Assembly (NCBI GenBank): GCA_049642705.1
Contig: JBARPB010000018.1
Coordinates: 1-8,580, forward strand
DNA: 8,580 bases
Direction: 5' to 3'
Origin: CAZYPU01 sp049642705
GTDB lineage: Bacteria; Omnitrophota; Gorgyraeia; JABMRN01; RBG-13-46-9
The notes under the pieces were generated by a model, which made no database searches, was not told the DNA's origin, and was given only the letters and a program-made list of their open reading frames with translations. Positions 5,971 to 8,580 of this stretch are shown here, one piece after another (the first letter of the stretch is position 1; each line of letters opens with the position of its first letter). Position numbers and translations under genes: made by a program.

Positions 5971-6765
5971 TCACATCTTCGCGAAATAGAATATGCCCGT
6001 CAGCACACAGTCAGATAATATTATCAGTATGAAACTCGTAACCACGCTCACCGTAGTTGCTTTTCCCACGCCTTCGGCGCCGCCCTTTGTGTTGAGCCCC
6101 ATGTAGCAGCCGATCATGGATATGATGACCGCGAAGGTGACGCTTTTTATAATACCCGTCCACACGTCCTTCCACACCATGAAATCGAAAGAAACCCTCA
6201 AATATCTGTACGGATTAAGGCCCAGATTATATACGCCCACCAGGAATCCCCCGATTATGCCTACTATGTCACTAAAAATCGTAAGGCACGGGAGCATCAA
6301 AACGAGCGCCAGAAACCGCGGCACCACGAGAAAGCGTACGGGGTTAAGCGCGATCGTCTCGAGCGCCTCTATCTGCTCGGATACCTTCATTGTCCCGAGC
6401 TCGGCGGTTATTGCGGCGCCTACCCTGCCGGCAACGACGAGGGCCGTAAGAACCGGCCCCAGCTCCCGGGCAATGGTCACGCTTACCATCGCGGCGACGT
6501 AAATCGTAGCGCCGAGTTGCGAAAGCTGGTAGGCGCTCTGCATGGCTATGACTATCCCGGTAAAAAACGCCACAAAAAAGACGATAATAACCGACTTTAC
6601 GCCGGTAAAAACCATCTGCTCGAAAATGCTGCTTCTTTTGGGAAATTTCCTCTTGAACGGCCCCGTGACAATCCAGAATACCGTATTAAAAAATAAACCC
6701 AGCACACCAGCCGTGTGCCGGGCTGTTCCTATTACAATTCTGCCGATTGCTTCTATTATATTCAT
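5971..6765 (-). CDS. mlaE: MlaE-type ABC transporter permease
   Basis: The 264-residue protein is an integral inner-membrane permease of the MlaE/YrbE family, which moves phospholipids with MlaF and MlaD. An amphipathic N-terminal region (about 1-45) precedes about five hydrophobic segments, around 52-75, 86-118, 144-180, 203-223 and 239-261. The family signature ARELGPVLTALVVAGRVG runs from 99 to 116, followed by AAITAELGTMKVSEQIEALE (117-136), the coupling region that contacts the ATPase. Length equals that of E. coli MlaE (about 260 residues). It begins 23 bases after the STAS gene. The only Shine-Dalgarno candidate, AGG, sits one base from the ATG; no better start is visible nearby. Confidence 0.94.
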   Translation of the reverse strand: MNIIEAIGRIVIGTARHTAGVLGLFFNTVFWIVTGPFKRKFPKRSSIFEQMVFTGVKSVIIVFFVAFFTGIVIAMQSAYQLSQLGATIYVAAMVSVTIARELGPVLTALVVAGRVGAAITAELGTMKVSEQIEALETIALNPVRFLVVPRFLALVLMLPCLTIFSDIVGIIGGFLVGVYNLGLNPYRYLRVSFDFMVWKDVWTGIIKSVTFAVIISMIGCYMGLNTKGGAEGVGKATTVSVVTSFILIILSDCVLTGIFYFAKM

Positions 6766-6788
6766 ACCTATATATTAGTACCGGGGTA

Positions 6789-7124
6789 TCAGCGTAGCGC
6801 CTCTAAGGCCTCTTCTTCTTCCGAGTCTATACCAAATAGTTTCTCCAGTTTCGTTATCTCAAAAAGGTTCTTAACCTTGGTTGAAAGATTGGTAAGCTTG
6901 AGTTTCCCGCCGTAAGAGCGCATGCCCTTCAATATCTCCACCAGGGTCGCAAGGCCCGATGAGTCCACGTAGCTTACGTCCTTTAGGTTCAGGATAATCT
7001 TTTCCTTCTTTGCGCCGATAAGCTTGTCAAGGACCTTTTTGACCTGCGGCGCCGTGTTGATATCGATCTCGCCGATTACGTAACAGACAGAAATACCGCT
7101 TTTCTCTTCCTGTTTAACCTGCAT
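6789..7124 (-). CDS. STAS-domain protein, anti-anti-sigma (RsbV/SpoIIAA) type or MlaB-like
   Basis: This 111-residue protein is a single STAS domain. GEIDINTAPQVKKVL (18-32) and VSYVDSSGLATLVEIL (50-65) match RsbV/SpoIIAA proteins. By alignment with SpoIIAA (phosphorylated at Ser58 in DSSG), the phosphorylatable residue should be S55. The preceding gene, overlapping by 11 bases, encodes the matching kinase, and a PP2C phosphatase is encoded at the operon end, so a partner switch is complete. However, the next gene is mlaE, and the E. coli Mla complex contains a STAS subunit, MlaB, so this protein might serve the transporter instead or as well. The start has a strong GGGGG Shine-Dalgarno (7130-7134). 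The domain is certain; the partner is not. Confidence 0.93.
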   Translation of the reverse strand: MQVKQEEKSGISVCYVIGEIDINTAPQVKKVLDKLIGAKKEKIILNLKDVSYVDSSGLATLVEILKGMRSYGGKLKLTNLSTKVKNLFEITKLEKLFGIDSEEEEALEALR

Positions 7125-7527
7125 CGTGGCCCCCTTTGTTCTTCGGTACTAATTTTACCATAAAAATCTTGTTTCCCTTATCATTATACTTGACTTCATC
7201 CATCAGTTTTTCGATCAGGAAAACACCCCTCCCTCCCGCCTTAAGGAGGTTCTCTTCCGTCGTCGGGTCCGGGACGCTCGCGGGATCGAAACCGCTTCCC
7301 TGGTCCTCTACTTCCACGCGGAACTTACCGCCATTCATGGAATAAGATATGAAAACCGGTATTTTCCTGTCGTTTTTATTGCCGTGAATGATGGCGTTCT
7401 TGAGGGCTTCTTCAACTGAGAGGCGTATGTCGAAAATGAGGGAATCGTCCACGTTTATGGACCTTAAAAATTTCTCTATCTCGTAGCTTGCTCTTCTTAT
7501 GCGCCTTGTGTCGCTCGGTATCCGCAT
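7114..7527 (-). CDS. Anti-sigma-factor-type serine kinase (RsbW/SpoIIAB-like HATPase)
   Basis: The 137-residue protein is a minimal GHKL ATPase domain of the RsbW/SpoIIAB kind. It starts with the typical RIPSDTRRIRRA segment. The N-box VEEALKNAIIHGN (38-50) contains E40 and N44 for Mg-ATP, the G1 box is EDQGSGFDP (74-82), and the G2 lid is GGRGVFLIEKL (98-108). Known relatives bind a sigma factor and phosphorylate a STAS protein, releasing or holding the sigma factor. The likely STAS substrate is encoded next, with an 11-base overlap. The ATG directly follows the accA stop codon (TAGATG), so translation is probably by re-initiation. No sigma factor gene is in the window, so its second partner is unknown. 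Confidence 0.93.
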   Translation of the reverse strand: MRIPSDTRRIRRASYEIEKFLRSINVDDSLIFDIRLSVEEALKNAIIHGNKNDRKIPVFISYSMNGGKFRVEVEDQGSGFDPASVPDPTTEENLLKAGGRGVFLIEKLMDEVKYNDKGNKIFMVKLVPKNKGGHDAG

Positions 7528-8490
7528 CTATTCGGGTTTGCTTTCCGTAAAAACGCCGATTTTCCTGAATTTCTCGTATCTCTGTTTTACAAGCTTATTT
7601 TTGTCTATATCCCGCAAAATATCTAAATCCCTCCTGATGACGGCCTTGACGCTCTCGGCCATCTCCTGAGGGTCCCTGTGCGCTCCGCCAAGCGGCTCTT
7701 TTATTATATCGTCCACTATGCCTAATTCGAGCAGGTCTTTGCCCGTGAGCTTGAGTGTCTGGGCGGCCTCCGGCGCCTTGGAGCGTTCCTTCCATAAAAT
7801 GGCTGCGCAGCCCTCGGGCGAAATAACGGAATAATACGCGTACTCGAGCACGTACAGCCTGTCGCCGACGCCTATACCCAAAGCGCCGCCCGAGCCGCCT
7901 TCGCCTATCACAAAAATAATGATAGGCGTCTTTAGCATGCACATCTTGAACAGGTTCTTCGCTATGGCCTCGGCCTGACCCCTCTCCTCGGCGCCGATGC
8001 CGGGGTAGGCGCCGGGCGTATCTATGAAAACAATTATAGGCAGGTTAAATTTTTCCGCCAACTCCATCAACCTCATTGCCTTTCTGTAACCCTCCGGATG
8101 GGCGCTTCCGAAGTTGCGCAAAAGATTCTCTTTCGTATCCTTGCCTTTTTGGTGCCCTATGATGGCTATTTTTTTTCCGTCTATTTTCGCAAGCCCCCCA
8201 ACGATGGCCTTATCATCCCCGTAAAGCCTGTCCCCGTGGAGCTCCACGAAATCCGTCATAATCAGGTCTATGTAATCCAATGTGTATAACCTTTTGGGAT
8301 GCCGCGCTATCTGTACCCGCTGCCAGGGGGTGAGGTTTTTAAATACGTCTTGCTTGACTTTTTTAAGCCTCTCCTCGAGTTTCTTTATCTCGCTGGATAA
8401 ATCTATGTCCTCCCTGGAGGTAAAGCCCTTAAGCTCTTCTATCTTCTTTTCGAGTTCCAGTATCGGTTTTTCGAAATCCAGTCCGTTCAT
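7528..8490 (-). CDS. accA: Acetyl-CoA carboxylase carboxyltransferase, alpha subunit
   Basis: AccA pairs with AccD to transfer the carboxyl group from biotin carrier protein to acetyl-CoA, making malonyl-CoA in the first step of fatty acid synthesis in the cytoplasm. The 320 residues match the usual length (319 in E. coli). The N-terminal LDFEKPILELEKKIEEL helix is followed by PWQRVQIARHPKR (55-67) and YIDLIMTDFVELHGDR (73-88). The core contains IDTPGAYPGIGAEERGQ (156-172) and the GEGGSGGALGIGVGDRLY oxyanion and substrate region (197-214), then YYSVISPEGCAAILWKE (219-235). The start fits the family N terminus. It lies six bases after the L,D-transpeptidase stop, and its own stop abuts the kinase start. 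AccD is not in the window. Confidence 0.97.
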   Translation of the reverse strand: MNGLDFEKPILELEKKIEELKGFTSREDIDLSSEIKKLEERLKKVKQDVFKNLTPWQRVQIARHPKRLYTLDYIDLIMTDFVELHGDRLYGDDKAIVGGLAKIDGKKIAIIGHQKGKDTKENLLRNFGSAHPEGYRKAMRLMELAEKFNLPIIVFIDTPGAYPGIGAEERGQAEAIAKNLFKMCMLKTPIIIFVIGEGGSGGALGIGVGDRLYVLEYAYYSVISPEGCAAILWKERSKAPEAAQTLKLTGKDLLELGIVDDIIKEPLGGAHRDPQEMAESVKAVIRRDLDILRDIDKNKLVKQRYEKFRKIGVFTESKPE

Positions 8491-8496
8491 GCCTTG

Positions 8497-8580
8497 CTAC
8501 TCTACAATAGTAACTTTGGTTCCGCTCGGCACAATAGCGTAGAGTTCCTCTATGTCCTTGTTCCTCATCCTGACACACCC
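8497..8580 (-). CDS. L,D-transpeptidase (YkuD family), C-terminal fragment
   Basis: Only the last 27 codons lie in the window; the gene continues past the right edge. The visible residues begin GCVRMRNKDIEELYAIVPSG and end in GTKVTIVE. The GCVRM segment is the end of the catalytic SHGC(I/V)R(L/M) motif of YkuD L,D-transpeptidases, with the cysteine as nucleophile, and the trailing segment with VPSGTKV is the usual C-terminal strand. These enzymes make 3-3 cross-links in peptidoglycan or attach proteins to it. Its stop is six bases before accA, so it is probably in the same operon. The upstream domain content cannot be seen. Confidence 0.85.
   Translation of the reverse strand, partial: GCVRMRNKDIEELYAIVPSGTKVTIVE

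Noticed and set aside
2679..8499. TAG used as a sense codon, fusing neighbouring genes
   Set aside because: Each upstream protein ends where its family normally ends, and fusions such as outer-membrane barrel to inner-membrane phosphatase make no topological sense. Kept only as a frame-pattern observation.

Overview
The window looks like part of the chromosome of an uncultured Gram-negative (diderm) bacterium. Evidence for an outer membrane is a signal-peptide-bearing beta-barrel protein that ends in phenylalanine, an Mla-type phospholipid ABC transporter with an MCE protein, and an L,D-transpeptidase. The gene mix, together with short GC-rich palindromic spacers in the non-coding part, reminds me of Omnitrophota or related candidate phyla. 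That is an impression from memory, not a demonstrated placement.

Layout: every gene I can support is on the minus strand. Read in the direction of transcription, from the right edge leftwards, the genes are: the C-terminal end of an L,D-transpeptidase (8580-8497), accA (8490-7528), an RsbW/SpoIIAB-like anti-sigma kinase (7527-7114), a STAS anti-anti-sigma protein (7124-6789), an mlaE-type permease (6765-5971), an mlaF-type ATPase (5969-5175), an mlaD-type MCE protein (5159-4539), a secreted FecR-domain protein (4542-3745), an outer-membrane beta-barrel protein (3725-2679) and a CHASE2-PP2C membrane phosphatase (2672-732). Junctions are 23 bases or less, or overlap, so this is probably one operon whose promoter lies beyond the right edge. 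A separate tandem tRNA unit follows (tRNA-Leu CAA, then tRNA-Ala GGC), with its own promoter at about 682-654 and a strong hairpin terminator at 457-421. The remaining bases 1-420 hold no gene, but they contain a cluster of perfect inverted repeats and a two-copy sequence module.

How the genes may work together: three sets are interleaved. (1) Lipid transport: MlaE, MlaF and MlaD form the core of an inner-membrane phospholipid transporter. (2) A complete partner-switching set: a HATPase kinase, a STAS protein with the phosphorylatable DSSG motif, and a PP2C/SpoIIE phosphatase at the far end of the operon. (3) A possible trans-envelope sensor: the outer-membrane barrel, the periplasmic FecR protein, and the periplasmic CHASE2 domain of the phosphatase. 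Because MlaB, the fourth inner-membrane subunit of the E. coli Mla complex, is itself a STAS-domain protein, and the STAS gene here sits directly before mlaE, one attractive but unproven reading is that the partner switch controls the lipid transporter itself. No sigma factor is encoded in the window.
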